Numbered from the stretch's first letter, positions 7,928 through 18,301 are shown. The stretch: DNA of 64,000 nt from Blastochloris sulfoviridis (GCF_008630065.1 NZ_VWPL01000015.1:1-64000), one strand, 5' to 3'. The notes: generated by a model not told the origin, from the sequence alone. A program made the numbers and translations.

Positions 7928-8728
7928 TCAGACCTCGTCGAGCCCACGCGGCACGGTGATCCGCCGCTTGGAGCCGGCACGCAGGAAGGCGACGATCTTG
8001 CCGACATTGGCATCGTCCGGGAACGTCGCCGCCACCTGCTCGACGCGCTCGGCCAAATTGCCTTCGCCGAAGAACAGTTGCCGATAGGCGCGGCGCAGCG
8101 CATGGATCGCCTCGCGCGAGAAGCCACGGCGCTTGAGGCCGACCAGATTGAGCCCGCCAAGCTTGCCGCGCGATCCGAGCACCGAGCCGAACGGGATCAC
8201 GTCGTGCTCGACGCCGCTCATGCCGCCGATGATCGACTGCTCGCCGATGCGCGCGAACTGATGCACCCCGCACTGGCCGCCGAGGAACACCTTGTCGCCA
8301 ACCGTGCAATGTCCGCCGAGGGTGGCATTGTTGGCGAAGATGACCTCATCGCCGACGTGGCAGTCGTGCGCCACGTGCGAGCCGGCCATCAGGAAGCAGC
8401 GCTCGCCGACGCGCGTCACCCCGCCGCCGAAATCGGACCCGCCATTGATGGTGACCGACTCGCGGATGGTGCAATCGGCGCCAATCTCGACCCGGCTTTC
8501 GCCGCCGGCGTGGCGCAGCGCCTGGGGCGAGCCGCCGATCACCGAGAAGGGGTGGAGTTTGGTGCGGGCGCCGATGCGCACCGCTCCGGCGATGACGACA
8601 TGCGACATCAGCTCGACGCCGTCGCCAAGCTCGACCTCGGCGCCGACGATGCAGAAGGGGCCGACCACCACGTCGGCGCCGAGCCTGGCGCCAGCCTCGA
8701 CGCGCGCGCTCGGATCGATCCTCGCCAT
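7928..8728 (-). CDS. lpxA: UDP-N-acetylglucosamine acyltransferase LpxA
   Basis: First committed step of lipid A synthesis: acyl transfer from acyl-ACP to UDP-GlcNAc in the cytoplasm. The 266-residue product shows left-handed beta-helix hexapeptide repeats over about residues 1-190. The catalytic His lies in AHDCHVGDEV, followed by FANNATLGGH and a helical C-terminus. ATG 8728 (MARIDPSA) was chosen. A GTG at 8737 overlapping the fabZ stop would add three residues and cannot be excluded. It sits between fabZ and lpxI. Confidence 0.96.
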   Translation of the reverse strand: MARIDPSARVEAGARLGADVVVGPFCIVGAEVELGDGVELMSHVVIAGAVRIGARTKLHPFSVIGGSPQALRHAGGESRVEIGADCTIRESVTINGGSDFGGGVTRVGERCFLMAGSHVAHDCHVGDEVIFANNATLGGHCTVGDKVFLGGQCGVHQFARIGEQSIIGGMSGVEHDVIPFGSVLGSRGKLGGLNLVGLKRRGFSREAIHALRRAYRQLFFGEGNLAERVEQVAATFPDDANVGKIVAFLRAGSKRRITVPRGLDEV

Positions 8729-8733
8729 CGCCG

Positions 8734-9192
8734 TCACTCGCCCAGCATGGCGCCGAGGTCGGCCTCGGCGGCGATCTCGCCATTGACCTTGGCTTCGCCG
8801 TGGTACCACCACATGTTCTTGCGCTTGGCGGTCTTGGTCATGTGGAACTCGACGACGTCGCCCGGCACCACCGGCCGGCGGAACTTGCAGTTGTCGATGG
8901 TGAGGAAATAGACCACACTTGGGATGTTGGTGCCGCGCGACAGGATGCAGATGGCGCCGGCGGTCTGGGCCATGCCTTCGATCAGCAGGACGCCCGGCAT
9001 CACCGGCCGGCCGGGGAAGTGACCCTGGAAGTGCGGCTCGTTGATGGTGACCGCCTTGATGCCGACGGCCGAATTGTCGCCGTCGATCTTCTCGATCCGG
9101 TCCACCAGGAGGAACGGATAGCGGTGCGGCAGCAGCGCCAGCACGCGCTGGATGTCGAGCGTTTCGAGCACCTTGCCCGTTTCTGCGGTCAT
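8734..9192 (-). CDS. fabZ: 3-hydroxyacyl-ACP dehydratase FabZ
   Basis: Hot-dog fold dehydratase of type II fatty acid synthesis; it draws on the same 3-hydroxyacyl-ACP pool that LpxA and LpxD use. The 152-residue protein has the active-site stretch [20 protein letters not shown], with the catalytic His (GHFPG) and Glu (LLIEG). ATG 9192 overlaps the lpxD stop (ATGA), so it is coupled to lpxD. The much longer open frame upstream to 9756 is a shadow of lpxD. Confidence 0.97.
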   Translation of the reverse strand: MTAETGKVLETLDIQRVLALLPHRYPFLLVDRIEKIDGDNSAVGIKAVTINEPHFQGHFPGRPVMPGVLLIEGMAQTAGAICILSRGTNIPSVVYFLTIDNCKFRRPVVPGDVVEFHMTKTAKRKNMWWYHGEAKVNGEIAAEADLGAMLGE

Positions 9193-10265
9193 GTCTCCCC
9201 CCCTTCGTCCTTGCCCGCCGGCCGGTCGCCCTCCCCCTGGGCCGCCAGCTTGGCCAACAACGTCACTTCGCGGAACCAGGCGCGCACCGGCTTGGCCGGC
9301 GCCCCACCCCAGCGCGCGCCGGGCGGAACATCGTCCTTCACCGAGGAGGTGGCGGCGATCTGCGCCCCGTCGCCGATATTGACGTGGCCGATGACGCCGG
9401 CCTGACCGCCAATCACCACGAAATCCCCCAGCGTGGCGCTGCCGGAAATGCCAACCTGCGCCACGATCACGCAGTTGCGCCCGATGGTGACGTTGTGGGC
9501 GATCTGCACCAGATTGTCGATCTTGGTGCCCTCGCCGATCACCGTGTCGCCGCCGGCGCCGCGGTCGATGGTCGAGTTGGCGCCGATCTCGACGTCGTCC
9601 TGGATGATCACCCGGCCAAGCTGGGGCACCTTGAGGTGGCCGCGCGGCCCCATCACATAGCCGAAGCCGTCCTGGCCGACGCGCACCCCGCCATGGACGA
9701 TCACCCGGTTGCCGAGCAAGGCGTGGGTGACGCTGGCGCCGGGGCCGATCCAGCAATCGCGGCCGACGCGCACGCTCTGGCCGACCACCGCATTGGCGGC
9801 GACGCAGGTGCCGGTTCCGATCTCGACATCGGCACCCACCACCGCGCCGGGATCGACGGTGACCCCGGGTTCGAGCCGCGCCGTCGGGTGAACGATGGCG
9901 CCCGGCGCCACCCCGGCTGTGCCGAACACCGAAGCCGGCTTCAGCGCCTCGGGATGGAGCTTGCGCGACAGCAGCGCGAGCGCGCGGTGCGGATCGGCCA
10001 CTACCAGCACGGCGATGTGCGCGGGTACCTGCGCCGCGAGCCGCGCCCGTGTGAAACAGGCCGCCGCCCGCGAGGCGCCAAGCGCCGGCAGGTATCTGGT
10101 GTTGTCGAAGAAGGTGGCATCGCCCGGCCCCGCCCGATCGAGCGGCGCCACGCCCGAAATCTGGCGATAGAGGTCCACCGGCCGCGGCAGATCGGCCCCG
10201 ACCAGTTCCGCCACCTCGCCAAGCGTCACAGGCTGGGGGCTGGGAAAGAAGCAGGGCTCGGGCAT
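9189..10265 (-). CDS. lpxD: UDP-3-O-acylglucosamine N-acyltransferase LpxD
   Basis: Third lipid A step: N-acylation of UDP-3-O-acylglucosamine. The 358-residue protein has an N-terminal uridine-binding domain (about 1-110). A long hexapeptide beta helix follows, with repeats such as [13 protein letters not shown] and the catalytic-His region [10 protein letters not shown], and then a C-terminal helix. Length and layout are typical. It is first in the lpxD-fabZ-lpxA-lpxI-lpxB run, 641 bases downstream of bamA across a repeat-rich spacer. Confidence 0.96.
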   Translation of the reverse strand: MPEPCFFPSPQPVTLGEVAELVGADLPRPVDLYRQISGVAPLDRAGPGDATFFDNTRYLPALGASRAAACFTRARLAAQVPAHIAVLVVADPHRALALLSRKLHPEALKPASVFGTAGVAPGAIVHPTARLEPGVTVDPGAVVGADVEIGTGTCVAANAVVGQSVRVGRDCWIGPGASVTHALLGNRVIVHGGVRVGQDGFGYVMGPRGHLKVPQLGRVIIQDDVEIGANSTIDRGAGGDTVIGEGTKIDNLVQIAHNVTIGRNCVIVAQVGISGSATLGDFVVIGGQAGVIGHVNIGDGAQIAATSSVKDDVPPGARWGGAPAKPVRAWFREVTLLAKLAAQGEGDRPAGKDEGGET

Positions 10266-10409
10266 GGCGGCTGACTGTCGCCGGCAGGCCGTGGCCGACC
10301 GGCGGACTCTTTCAAAGGCGGGACCAGACCTTCCGGCATCGCGGGAGCAAACCGGAAGATCGCGTTTGAGACGAACCCGGCCAATCAGGCCGGAGCGTCG
10401 TAGACCTGT

Positions 10410-10490
10410 CGCTGAAAAACCCTATTTCGATCAAGGATTTTCCGGCGAGACCGCTTCCGGCATCCCGAAGGGATCGGCCGGAAACGATAT
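10410..10490. repeat. Dispersed repeat, family B (partial copy)
   Basis: It matches the right part of family B: GAAAAACCC, GGATTTT, CCGGCGAGACCG, then CATCCCGAAGGGATC and GGCCGGAAACGATAT. The left terminal repeat found in other copies (20141-20258, 21849-21968) is not recognisable, so this is a truncated or diverged copy. Confidence 0.75.
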
Positions 10491-10663
10491 GAGTCGTGGC
10501 GTCTTCTATCGCAAAACCGGCTGTCGCGGTTGCGGAAAACGCGCTCTGGCGCCGCCTGCGGCATCGCCATCCCCAGCCGACTGCCGAAAGCCGGGGCCGG
10601 CTCGGCCCCGGTTGCCGAACGCCAGCGGTCGCAGACCAATACTGGGGCCCTCGGCTTTGACCC

Positions 10664-10763
10664 GCCGTGGTCATGGCCGGGCTTGTCCCGGCCATCCACG
10701 TCTTTGTTCTATATACGCTTTAAGTCCTGGATGCCCGCGACAAGCGCGGGCATGGCGAGTCAC
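10664..10763. repeat. Inverted repeats GGCCGGGCTTGTCCCGGCC type
   Basis: A hairpin at 10676-10694 (ATGGCCGGG...CCCGGCCAT) and a second at 10735-10755 (ATGCCCGCG...CGCGGGCAT) share the same design. This is a widespread spacer repeat in rhizobial genomes (established knowledge). It has no coding role. Confidence 0.7.
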
Positions 10764-10831
10764 ATCCTACGGTCCCAAGCATGAAATCAGAGATTTCGCG
10801 AAAACCTGCGACCGGACCCAGGACCAAACGA

Positions 10832-10857
10832 AAATCCGGCCCGCGGGGGCCGGATTT
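10832..10857 (-). terminator. Terminator-like hairpin after bamA
   Basis: An 11-bp perfect stem (AAATCCGGCCC/GGGCCGGATTT, loop GCGG) lies 49 bases beyond the bamA stop. On the minus strand it is followed by TCGTTT, a weak T-run. The sequence just downstream (10780-10826) matches family C, so the hairpin may have arrived with a repeat. Confidence 0.55.
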
Positions 10858-10906
10858 CGCAGAACGTCTTAGCCGCGCATTGAGTTGGCGGCGGATGCCG
10901 TCCGCC

Positions 10907-13291
10907 TCAGAACCGCGTGCCGCCGCTGAAGCGGAAGGCCTGGGTCTTGTCGTAGTCCGCCTTCGACAGCGCCACGGCGTAGTCGATACGGATCGGGCCG
11001 AAGGGCGACGACCAGATCACACCGGCGCCGACCGACGACCGGATGACGTTTCCGTCCTCGACTTCCATGCCGTTGTAGACTTCGCCCTGATAGTCCCACA
11101 GCGAGCCGGCGTCGGCGAACAGCGCGCCCCTGAGGCCGAAGTCCTTCGGCATCCACGGCACCGGGAACTGCACTTCCGCCGTGGTGCCCCAGTACATGCT
11201 GCCGCCGAGCGCATCCTGATTGTTGGAGTCCATGTCGCGCGGGCCGATACCGGCCGACTTGAAGCCGCGCACCAGATTCGGCCCCATGAAGAAGCCATCC
11301 ATGATGCGGAACTCCTGGTCGCCCCAGCCGGTGACGTAGCCGCCCTGGGCGCGCAGCAGGCCGACGATGTCGCTGCCGAGGTCGTGGTACCAGCGCACGT
11401 CGCCGGTGGTGCGGACGAAGTTGACGTCGCCGCCGATACCCGCGAAGTCCTGCTTCAACTCGGCGTAAAGACCCTTGGTCGGCTGCTTGTTGCTGTCGAG
11501 CGTGTTGTAGGCCAGCGTATAGCCGACGAGCGACACCATCTGCGGATCGCCGGCGATCTGCTTGAAGGCCTGCGACGCCTCGCCGTTCTCCTGACAATCC
11601 GGAAAGGGAACGTTACCCTGCGGGGCGCAGTCCCGGTACTCTGGGTTCCCGATCTCGATCTCCTGCTGGTAGAGCGAATAGCGCAGCAGCAGCGAGAGAT
11701 TGTCCTGCAGCGGCAGGCCGAAGCGGATGGTGCCGCCCACCATGTTGTTGCTGTAGGAGGCCGACGTCGACGAGGACGGCTCGGTCTGCTTGTAGAACAG
11801 GTCGAAGCCGGCCGCGATGCGGTAGCCCATGAAATAGGGATCGGTGAAGTTGAACTCGGCGCTCTTGGAGTACTCACCCCAGGAGCCGGCCAGACGGACA
11901 TAGTGGCCGCGGCCGAGGAAGTTGCGCTCCGCCACCGCGACTTCGCCAATGAAGCCTTCGGCCGTCGAATAGCCGCCCGCCACCGAGAACTCGCCGGTCG
12001 GCTGGTCTTCCACTTCGACGTTCAGGATCACGCGGTCGGGCGCCGAGCCGGGCTCGTTGGTGATCTTCACCGTCTTGAAGTAGCCAAGGTTCCTCAGCCG
12101 CCGCTCGGCCCGGTCGACCATCACGCGGTTGTAGGCGTCGCCCTCGAAGATGTCGAACTCGCGCCGCACGACATAGTCACGGGTGCGGGTGTTGCCGCGG
12201 ACATTGATGCGCTCGATATAGACCCGCGGTCCTTCTTCGATCACATAGGTGACCGAGATCTGCTGGGTTTGCGCATCGCGGTCGCCACGCGGGCGCACCT
12301 GCGCGAAGGCATAGCCCTTCTTCGACACCTCGATGGTCAGATCCTCGATCGTCTTCTCGACCAGATCGGCATTGTAGGTGTCGCCCTGGCGCGTGCGCAG
12401 CACCCTGCGCAGCGAGTCCGACTCGACGTCGCGGATGTTCGACTGAACCTCGACCGTTCCGAACTTGTACTGCTGGCCTTCGTCGAGGGTGATGGTGATG
12501 TTGAATTCGTTCTTCTGCCGATCGAGATCGGCCACCGCCGACAGGATGCGGAAATCCGCATAGCCGTGCTGGAGGTAGAAGCGCCGCAGCAGTTCCTGGT
12601 CGGCATTGAGCCGGTCGGGATCATAGACGTCGCTGTTCTTGATCCAGCTCAGCCAGTTGGACTCGGTCGTGTTCATCACGTCCTTGAGCTTCCAGGAACC
12701 GTACGCCTTGTTGCCCACGAACTCGATGCGGCGGACCGCGGTCTTGGTGCCTTCGGTGACCTCGAACACGAGGTCGACCCGGCCGTTCGGCAGGTCGATC
12801 GTCTTCGGCTCGACGCGCACGTCGTAGCGGCCCGACCGGCGGTAGACTTCCAGGATGCGCTGAGTATCGGACTGGACGACGGCGCGCGACAGCGGCCCGC
12901 GCGACTTGGACTGGACCTCGCCAGCCAGCACGTCGTCCTTGATCTTCTTGTTGCCCTCGAAGGCAACGCGATTGATCACGAGGTTCTCGACCACCGTGAC
13001 CACCAGCCGCCCACCCTGCTGGCTGACCCGCACGTCCTCGAACAGGCCGGTGGCGAACAGCCCCTTCACGCCCTCGTCGATGGTGACGGCGTCGAGCCGG
13101 TCGCCCCGGAAATAGCCGCGGATGGTGTCGGCGTCGACGCGGCGGTTGCCCTGGACGACGATGGACGACGCGGACTGGGCAGACGCTTGCGTGGCAAGCA
13201 TCACCGACCCTGTCCCGGCCGTGGCCATGCCGCCAGCGGCAAGCATGACCACCGTGACCAGTCGACCAACAACCCGAACACAATAAGTCAT
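10907..13291 (-). CDS. bamA: Outer membrane assembly factor BamA
   Basis: Omp85 protein that folds beta-barrel proteins into the outer membrane. The 794-residue product has a signal peptide (hydrophobic to about residue 30, likely cut near ASAQS). Five POTRA domains follow, beginning with IVVQGNRRVDADTIRGYF and running to about residue 400. A C-terminal 16-strand barrel ends in the aromatic residue F (GGTRF). ATG 13291 (MTYCVRVV) gives a normal signal peptide; the open frame to 13423 has no signal-like start. It lies just downstream of rseP, the usual alphaproteobacterial order. Confidence 0.96.
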   Translation of the reverse strand: MTYCVRVVGRLVTVVMLAAGGMATAGTGSVMLATQASAQSASSIVVQGNRRVDADTIRGYFRGDRLDAVTIDEGVKGLFATGLFEDVRVSQQGGRLVVTVVENLVINRVAFEGNKKIKDDVLAGEVQSKSRGPLSRAVVQSDTQRILEVYRRSGRYDVRVEPKTIDLPNGRVDLVFEVTEGTKTAVRRIEFVGNKAYGSWKLKDVMNTTESNWLSWIKNSDVYDPDRLNADQELLRRFYLQHGYADFRILSAVADLDRQKNEFNITITLDEGQQYKFGTVEVQSNIRDVESDSLRRVLRTRQGDTYNADLVEKTIEDLTIEVSKKGYAFAQVRPRGDRDAQTQQISVTYVIEEGPRVYIERINVRGNTRTRDYVVRREFDIFEGDAYNRVMVDRAERRLRNLGYFKTVKITNEPGSAPDRVILNVEVEDQPTGEFSVAGGYSTAEGFIGEVAVAERNFLGRGHYVRLAGSWGEYSKSAEFNFTDPYFMGYRIAAGFDLFYKQTEPSSSTSASYSNNMVGGTIRFGLPLQDNLSLLLRYSLYQQEIEIGNPEYRDCAPQGNVPFPDCQENGEASQAFKQIAGDPQMVSLVGYTLAYNTLDSNKQPTKGLYAELKQDFAGIGGDVNFVRTTGDVRWYHDLGSDIVGLLRAQGGYVTGWGDQEFRIMDGFFMGPNLVRGFKSAGIGPRDMDSNNQDALGGSMYWGTTAEVQFPVPWMPKDFGLRGALFADAGSLWDYQGEVYNGMEVEDGNVIRSSVGAGVIWSSPFGPIRIDYAVALSKADYDKTQAFRFSGGTRF

Positions 13292-13450
13292 TGGTAAGCA
13301 ACCGTTATGTTTGTTATGACGCCGTTCCGCGAGAGGGGAATCCCACGGGGACGAACCGCTTGTACAGTCATTTCCACCCCCTGGAAACCAAGGCCTTGGC
13401 TGGCGCAGCGAATTTCTGGGCACCGTTGCTCTTCCGCCACTCTGTGATGG

Positions 13451-14596
13451 TCATGACGTCGCCAGATGGACGATGTCGTTCCACGTTGCGAACACCATCA
13501 GCATGACGACCAGCGCCAGTCCGACCCGGAAGGCCATTTCCTGCGCGCGCTCGCTGATCGGACGACCCCGCGCCGCCTCGATGGCGTAGAAGAGAAGGTG
13601 GCCGCCGTCGAGCATCGGCACCGGAAACAGGTTCAGAAGGCCGATCGACACCGACAGAACCGCCGTCAGGTTGAGCAGCGCAACCAGGCCGATCCCGGCG
13701 ACCTGCCCGGAGAGCTGGGCGATGCGAATCGGCCCGCCGAGCTGATCGGCGGATTCGCTGCCGCTGATCAGGCCGCCGATATAGGCCACCGTGCGGTCGA
13801 TCACGAACCAGGATTCCTGCACCCCCATCCACAGCGCGGTGAACGGGTCGTAGCGCTCAAAGGTCACGTCCTCGGGCGTCGTCGACCGCGTCAGGCCGAG
13901 AATGCCGGTACGCAGGACGTTGCCGAAATTGTCCTTCTTCTCGCGCAGCTCGGGCGTGGCCATGAGGGTCTGGCGGGTGCCGCCGCGGTCGACCTCGACG
14001 GTGATCTGCACGCCGGCGCTGGCACCGACGATGCGCTGCATGTCCGAGAAGCTGCGAATCGGCCGCCCGTCGATCGCCATCACCACGTCGCCGGGCTGGA
14101 ACCCGGCCGCCTCGGCGGCGCTGCCCGCCTCCACCCGGTCGACCCGGGCGGCGGTAATCTGCTTGCCGTAGAAGGTGAAGATGCCGGCGAAGATGACGAT
14201 GGCCAGCAGGAAATTCGCAACCGGCCCGGCCGCCACCACCGCCGCCCGCTGCCCCACCGTCTTGTGGAAGAAGCTGACCCGGCGCTCGGCCTCGGTCATG
14301 GCGCGGACGGCCTCGCCGTCGGGCACGCTGGCGGCGTTCTCGTCGCCGAAGAAGCGCACATAGCCGCCGAGGGGGACCAGCGCCACCCGCCAGCGGGTGC
14401 CGTGCCGGTCATTGAAGCCGAACAGCTCCGGCCCGAACCCGATCGAGAACGCCTCGACCCTCACCCCGCACCGGCGGGCCACCCAGAAGTGCCCGAACTC
14501 GTGGAAGAACACCACGATGGTGAGGACGAAGAGGAACGGCAGAACGTAGCCGACAACCCCACCCCCGAAGGCGCCGAGCGCGCTGAACAAATCCAT
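13451..14596 (-). CDS. rseP: RIP metalloprotease RseP (site-2 protease)
   Basis: Intramembrane zinc protease that cuts anti-sigma factors and leftover signal peptides. The 381-residue protein has the zinc motif HEFGH in the first membrane helix (near residue 31). One PDZ domain is visible (GDVVMAIDGRPIRSFSDMQR, about 165-205). The second metal-ligand motif LDGGHLLFY is in the C-terminal helix. One PDZ domain rather than two is common in alphaproteobacteria. It sits between dxr and bamA. Confidence 0.95.
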   Translation of the reverse strand: MDLFSALGAFGGGVVGYVLPFLFVLTIVVFFHEFGHFWVARRCGVRVEAFSIGFGPELFGFNDRHGTRWRVALVPLGGYVRFFGDENAASVPDGEAVRAMTEAERRVSFFHKTVGQRAAVVAAGPVANFLLAIVIFAGIFTFYGKQITAARVDRVEAGSAAEAAGFQPGDVVMAIDGRPIRSFSDMQRIVGASAGVQITVEVDRGGTRQTLMATPELREKKDNFGNVLRTGILGLTRSTTPEDVTFERYDPFTALWMGVQESWFVIDRTVAYIGGLISGSESADQLGGPIRIAQLSGQVAGIGLVALLNLTAVLSVSIGLLNLFPVPMLDGGHLLFYAIEAARGRPISERAQEMAFRVGLALVVMLMVFATWNDIVHLATS

Positions 14597-14761
14597 CTTG
14601 TGCGTCCTGCTCCCTTTGAGTCGATGTCCGGCCGATCAGGCAGGCGCTCCGTGCTCCGGCTGCCGAGAACCGACTTCGAGCAGCGGATTCGGGCCAAGTT
14701 TGGACCGGCGGTCGGACCGGCATCCCTTAAACGATCTGCCAGATCCCTTAGGACTTGGTAA

Positions 14762-15979
14762 CTAAGATGCCTTTGCGGCGATTTCGGACAAGAGCCCCTC
14801 GGCCACCGCGCGGCTCTCGGCGTCGAGCGCCAGGGCCTCGGCAAGGGTCTGCGGCGCTGCGCCAGGGGCAACGGACTCCAGCGTTGCCGCCACCAGTCCG
14901 GCAATGCCGGAAAACGTTAACCGTCTTTGCAGAAAGGCCGCGACGGCGATCTCGTTGGCGGCGTTCAGCACGGTCGGCGCGGCGCCGCCGGCGGCCAGGG
15001 CCTCCATGGCGATTCGCAGGGCCGGGAATCGGTCGAGGTCGGGCCGCTCGAAGGTGAGGCTCGAAATCGCCGCCAGATCGAGCCGGGTCACCGGCCCGTT
15101 CAGCCGCACCGGCCAGCCGAGGCAGTGGGCGATCGGCACCCGCATGTCGGGCACCGACATCTGCGCCAGCACCGCGCCGTCGCTGTACTGGACCAGCGCG
15201 TGCACGATCGACTGCGGATGCACCAGCACGTCGAGCTGGTCGGCGTCGAGCTGGAACAGGTGCATGGCCTCGATCAGCTCCAGGCCCTTGTTCATCAGCG
15301 ATGCCGAATCGATGGTGACCTTGGCGCCCATGCTCCAATTGGGGTGCTTCAGCGCCTGCTCGGGCGTCGCCGCCGCGATCGCCGCCCGCGTCCAGGTGCG
15401 GAACGGCCCGCCCGACGCGGTCAGCGTCACGCGCTCCACCGCCGCGCGCGGCCCCGACAGCATCCCCTGGAAGACGGCGTTGTGCTCGGAATCGACCGGC
15501 AGCACGGTGGCGCCGACCTCGGCGGCACGCCGCATGAACAGCTCGCCGGCCGTCACCAGGCATTCCTTGTTGGCCAGCGCGAGCCGCCGGCCGGACGCCA
15601 GCGCGGCGAGACTGGGGGCAAGGCCGGCGGTGCCGACGATCGCCGCCATCACCCAGTCGGCCGGGCGCTGCGCCGCCTCCACCACCGCGTCGGGGCCGGC
15701 CGCCGCCTCGATGCCCGAGCCGGAGAGCGCAGCCGCCAAGTCGCGATAGGCGGCCGGATCGGCCACCACCGCGAGCCGCGCGTCATTGGCCCGCGCCGCC
15801 GCCGCCAGCTTCGTCGCATCGCGCTGCGCCACCAGCGCCTCGACGCGGTAGCGCTCGGGGGCGCGCGAGACCAGATCGAGCGTGCTGGTGCCGATCGAGC
15901 CGGTCGCGCCGAGCACGCTGATCCGCAGCGGCTCGCCTGAGGAGGTCGCCTGCTGCGGCACCTGGAGCGGAACGGTCAT
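14762..15979 (-). CDS. dxr: 1-deoxy-D-xylulose 5-phosphate reductoisomerase
   Basis: NADPH-dependent second step of the MEP isoprenoid pathway. The 405-residue product shows the dinucleotide-binding GATGSIGTSTLDL at about residues 24-36, ANKECLVTAG and the metal-binding/catalytic stretch DSEHNAVFQ. The C-terminal helical domain is complete. It lies four bases after the cdsA stop. With uppS it supplies the precursor and then the undecaprenyl chain for cell wall and LPS carriers. Confidence 0.97.
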   Translation of the reverse strand: MTVPLQVPQQATSSGEPLRISVLGATGSIGTSTLDLVSRAPERYRVEALVAQRDATKLAAAARANDARLAVVADPAAYRDLAAALSGSGIEAAAGPDAVVEAAQRPADWVMAAIVGTAGLAPSLAALASGRRLALANKECLVTAGELFMRRAAEVGATVLPVDSEHNAVFQGMLSGPRAAVERVTLTASGGPFRTWTRAAIAAATPEQALKHPNWSMGAKVTIDSASLMNKGLELIEAMHLFQLDADQLDVLVHPQSIVHALVQYSDGAVLAQMSVPDMRVPIAHCLGWPVRLNGPVTRLDLAAISSLTFERPDLDRFPALRIAMEALAAGGAAPTVLNAANEIAVAAFLQRRLTFSGIAGLVAATLESVAPGAAPQTLAEALALDAESRAVAEGLLSEIAAKAS

Positions 15980-15983
15980 GACG

Positions 15984-16838
15984 TCACCATATCAGGATGC
16001 TGGCCGCCGGTGTGCCGGCTCCGCCGCGGATGAGACCGACCAGCACCAGGAACAGCACCGCCGCGATCACCCCGTCGAGGCGGTCCATCAGGCCGCCATG
16101 TCCGGGAATGAGGCTGCCGCTGTCCTTGGCGCCGAACCGGCGCTTGAACCAGGATTCGAACAGATCGCCGCCCTGGGAGACGACGGAGGCCGCAAGCGCC
16201 ACCGCCGTCACCTGCCAAGTCACGGGAATCCCAAGAAGTGCGACGACGGCGCAGCCCGCTGCGGTGCCCGCCGCGGCCCCGCCGATGCCACCCGACCAGG
16301 TCTTCTTGGGGCTGACGCGCGGCGCGAGCTTCGGGCCGCCGACCGCCCGGCCGACGAAATAGGCCGCAACATCCGTCGTCCACACCGTTGCGAACAGGAA
16401 CAGGATGCCGGCGAGGCCGTAGGCCGCATCCCAGCGCAGCGCCAGGGCCGGCAGAAGCAGCGCTGCGGCGTACGCAACGCCCGCCAAGACCCATTTTCGG
16501 TGCGCTGCATCGGTGGAGAGCGCCGCTGCGGCGCCGCCGGCCGCCACTGCGGCGACCGACGCCGCGCCCCAGCCGACCACCCAGGCCAGCGTCGCCAGCG
16601 CCAGCCCCAGGCCGCCGGCGATCGCCACCTTGCGCATCGGCCCGCCGGCGATCAGGCGCAGCCATTCCTCCTGCACGATCAGCGATGCCACCAGAACGAG
16701 ACCGGCGAAGGCCGGGCCGCCAAGAATGGTGAGCCCCAGCGCCACCGGCGCCAGCACCACGGCCGACAGCACCCGCATCCGCAGGTCAGAGGTTGGCCGA
16801 ACGCGGCCTGCCACCGGCGTCACCAACGTGCCCTTCAC
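15984..16838 (-). CDS. cdsA: Phosphatidate cytidylyltransferase CdsA
   Basis: Integral membrane enzyme making CDP-diacylglycerol, the branch point of phospholipid synthesis. About eight hydrophobic segments are visible. The family signature is near the C-terminus: [16 protein letters not shown], then [22 protein letters not shown] start at 16838 overlapping the uppS stop (GTGA) gives 284 residues. A later start near [11 protein letters not shown] would also be complete, so the start is uncertain. The same frame stays open through uppS to 17546, which is a GC shadow. Confidence 0.92.
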   Translation of the reverse strand: MKGTLVTPVAGRVRPTSDLRMRVLSAVVLAPVALGLTILGGPAFAGLVLVASLIVQEEWLRLIAGGPMRKVAIAGGLGLALATLAWVVGWGAASVAAVAAGGAAAALSTDAAHRKWVLAGVAYAAALLLPALALRWDAAYGLAGILFLFATVWTTDVAAYFVGRAVGGPKLAPRVSPKKTWSGGIGGAAAGTAAGCAVVALLGIPVTWQVTAVALAASVVSQGGDLFESWFKRRFGAKDSGSLIPGHGGLMDRLDGVIAAVLFLVLVGLIRGGAGTPAASILIW

Positions 16839-17599
16839 GGTGAGCCGGCGGCCACCCGGCCGCCGAACCGGCGTTCCCGGGCGCTGAACTCGGCGATCGC
16901 CGCCTCCAGCGCCGCGCGGTCGAAGTCCGGCCACAGCACCGGCGTGAACACGAACTCCGAATAGGCTGCCTGCCACAAGAGGAAGTTCGACAGGCGCTGC
17001 TCCCCGGAGGTGCGGATGATCAGGTCGGGATCGGGGATCCCGGCGGTGTCGAGGCAGCGGGCGAAGGCGTCGGTCGTCAGCGCCTTCGGGTCGAGCGCGC
17101 CGGCGGCGATGGCACCGGCCACTTGGCGCACGGCGTTGAGGATCTCCTGGCGGGAGCCGTAATTGAACGCGAACACCAGCACCAACCCGGTATTGCTGGC
17201 GGTGAGGGTTTCGGCCTCGTGCAGCATGCCCCGGATGTCCGGCTCGAGCCCCTCGCGCACCCCGATCACCCGCACCCGGGTGTTGTTGGCGTGCAGATCC
17301 GCCAGATCGTTGCGGATGAAGCGGCGGATCAGCCCCATCAGGTCGCCGACCTCCTCGGGCGGGCGCGACCAGTTCTCCGAGGAGAAGCTGTAGAGGGTGA
17401 GGTAGTCGATGCCGAGCTCGCGGCAGGCACGCACGGTGCGGCGCACCGCCTCGACGCCGCGCCGATGCCCCTCGACCCGCGGCAGCAGGCGTGCCGACGC
17501 CCAGCGGCCGTTGCCGTCCATGATGATCGCCACGTGCCGCGGGCATTTGCCTGCGGCCGGCGACTGCGTCTCGGACAGCTTGTGTTCTGGCATCGGCAT
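16835..17599 (-). CDS. uppS: Undecaprenyl diphosphate synthase UppS
   Basis: Cis-prenyltransferase making the C55 carrier for peptidoglycan and O-antigen. The 254-residue product has [13 protein letters not shown] with the catalytic Asp, [16 protein letters not shown] and [15 protein letters not shown], all family landmarks. ATG 17599 (MPMPEH) was chosen because AACAGG lies about nine bases upstream. The earlier in-frame ATG 17635 has no ribosome binding site. It overlaps cdsA. Confidence 0.95.
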   Translation of the reverse strand: MPMPEHKLSETQSPAAGKCPRHVAIIMDGNGRWASARLLPRVEGHRRGVEAVRRTVRACRELGIDYLTLYSFSSENWSRPPEEVGDLMGLIRRFIRNDLADLHANNTRVRVIGVREGLEPDIRGMLHEAETLTASNTGLVLVFAFNYGSRQEILNAVRQVAGAIAAGALDPKALTTDAFARCLDTAGIPDPDLIIRTSGEQRLSNFLLWQAAYSEFVFTPVLWPDFDRAALEAAIAEFSARERRFGGRVAAGSP

Positions 17600-17648
17600 C
17601 CGAAAGACCTGTTGTTGCCGGCCTGGCGCGGCCATGACCGTCGCGGGC

Positions 17649-18212
17649 CTAGACGGTCATGATCTCTTTCTCTTTTTGCGCCAGGATCTGGTCCACCTCG
17701 GCGATGGCGGCATCGGTGGCTTTCTGGACTTCGGTGCTCAGCCGGTCGAGATCATCCTGGCTGACGTGCCCGTCCTTTTCCTGCTTCTTGAGATGATCGA
17801 GCCCGTCGCGCCGCACATGCCGCACCGCGACTCGCGCCGCCTCGGCATATTTGTGGGCGACCTTGACAAGCTCTTGACGGCGCTGCTGCGTCAGCTCCGG
17901 AATCCGCAGGCGGATCACCTGCCCTTCGGTCGAAGGGTTCAGTCCCAGGTCGCTGTCGCGGATCGCCTTTTCCACGGCATGCGTCATGCCCTTGTCCCAG
18001 ACCTGGATCGACAGCAGCCGCGGCTCGGGCACGCTGATCGAGGCCACCTGGTTGAGCGGCATCCTGGCGCCATAGGCCTCCACCTCGATCGGCTCGACGA
18101 GGCTCGCCGACGCCCGGCCAGTGCGCAAGCCGTTCAATTCGTGGCGCATCACGCCGATGGCGCCCTGCATGCGCCGCTTCAGTTCGGGCAGGTCGTGTTC
18201 ACCCGACGACAT
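17649..18212 (-). CDS. frr: Ribosome recycling factor
   Basis: Splits post-termination ribosomes together with EF-G. The 187-residue product has the long three-helix bundle with [16 protein letters not shown] and the C-terminal coiled region [21 protein letters not shown] strong GGAGG stands seven bases before ATG 18212 (MSSGEHDL), which fixes the start. The frame open to 18281 is not used. It lies between pyrH and uppS. Confidence 0.97.
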   Translation of the reverse strand: MSSGEHDLPELKRRMQGAIGVMRHELNGLRTGRASASLVEPIEVEAYGARMPLNQVASISVPEPRLLSIQVWDKGMTHAVEKAIRDSDLGLNPSTEGQVIRLRIPELTQQRRQELVKVAHKYAEAARVAVRHVRRDGLDHLKKQEKDGHVSQDDLDRLSTEVQKATDAAIAEVDQILAQKEKEIMTV

Positions 18213-18273
18213 GTCAATCCTCCGCTGGAGCGTCTTCTGCGCGTCCCGGCGCGGCTGCCTCTCATGGCCCGAT

Positions 18274-18301
18274 CCTGACACCCGCGAACGCCGATGTCAG
18301 G
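18274..18301. repeat. Short inverted repeat, family D
   Basis: The arms CCTGACA and TGTCAGG surround a CCGCG-rich loop. The same design is found inside the large hairpin at 20282-20310. It lies in the pyrH-frr spacer of 177 bases. Confidence 0.6.

Larger units (their letters stand above)
10266..10831. other. Spacer between bamA and lpxD with repeats
   Basis: No gene is seen. The region holds a partial family B element (10410-10490) and a pair of inverted repeats typical of rhizobial spacers (10664-10763). Short frames here encode fragments such as DGRDKPGHD, which are translations of the repeat and not proteins. Confidence 0.6.

Noticed and set aside
10312-10695. Frames encoding DGRDKPGHD-like peptides in the bamA-lpxD spacer
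   Set aside because: These are translations of a dispersed palindromic repeat.
15984-17546. Apparent 520-codon fusion frame across cdsA and uppS
   Set aside because: Only the last 284 codons match CdsA. The rest is an out-of-frame reading of uppS, which is intact in its own frame.
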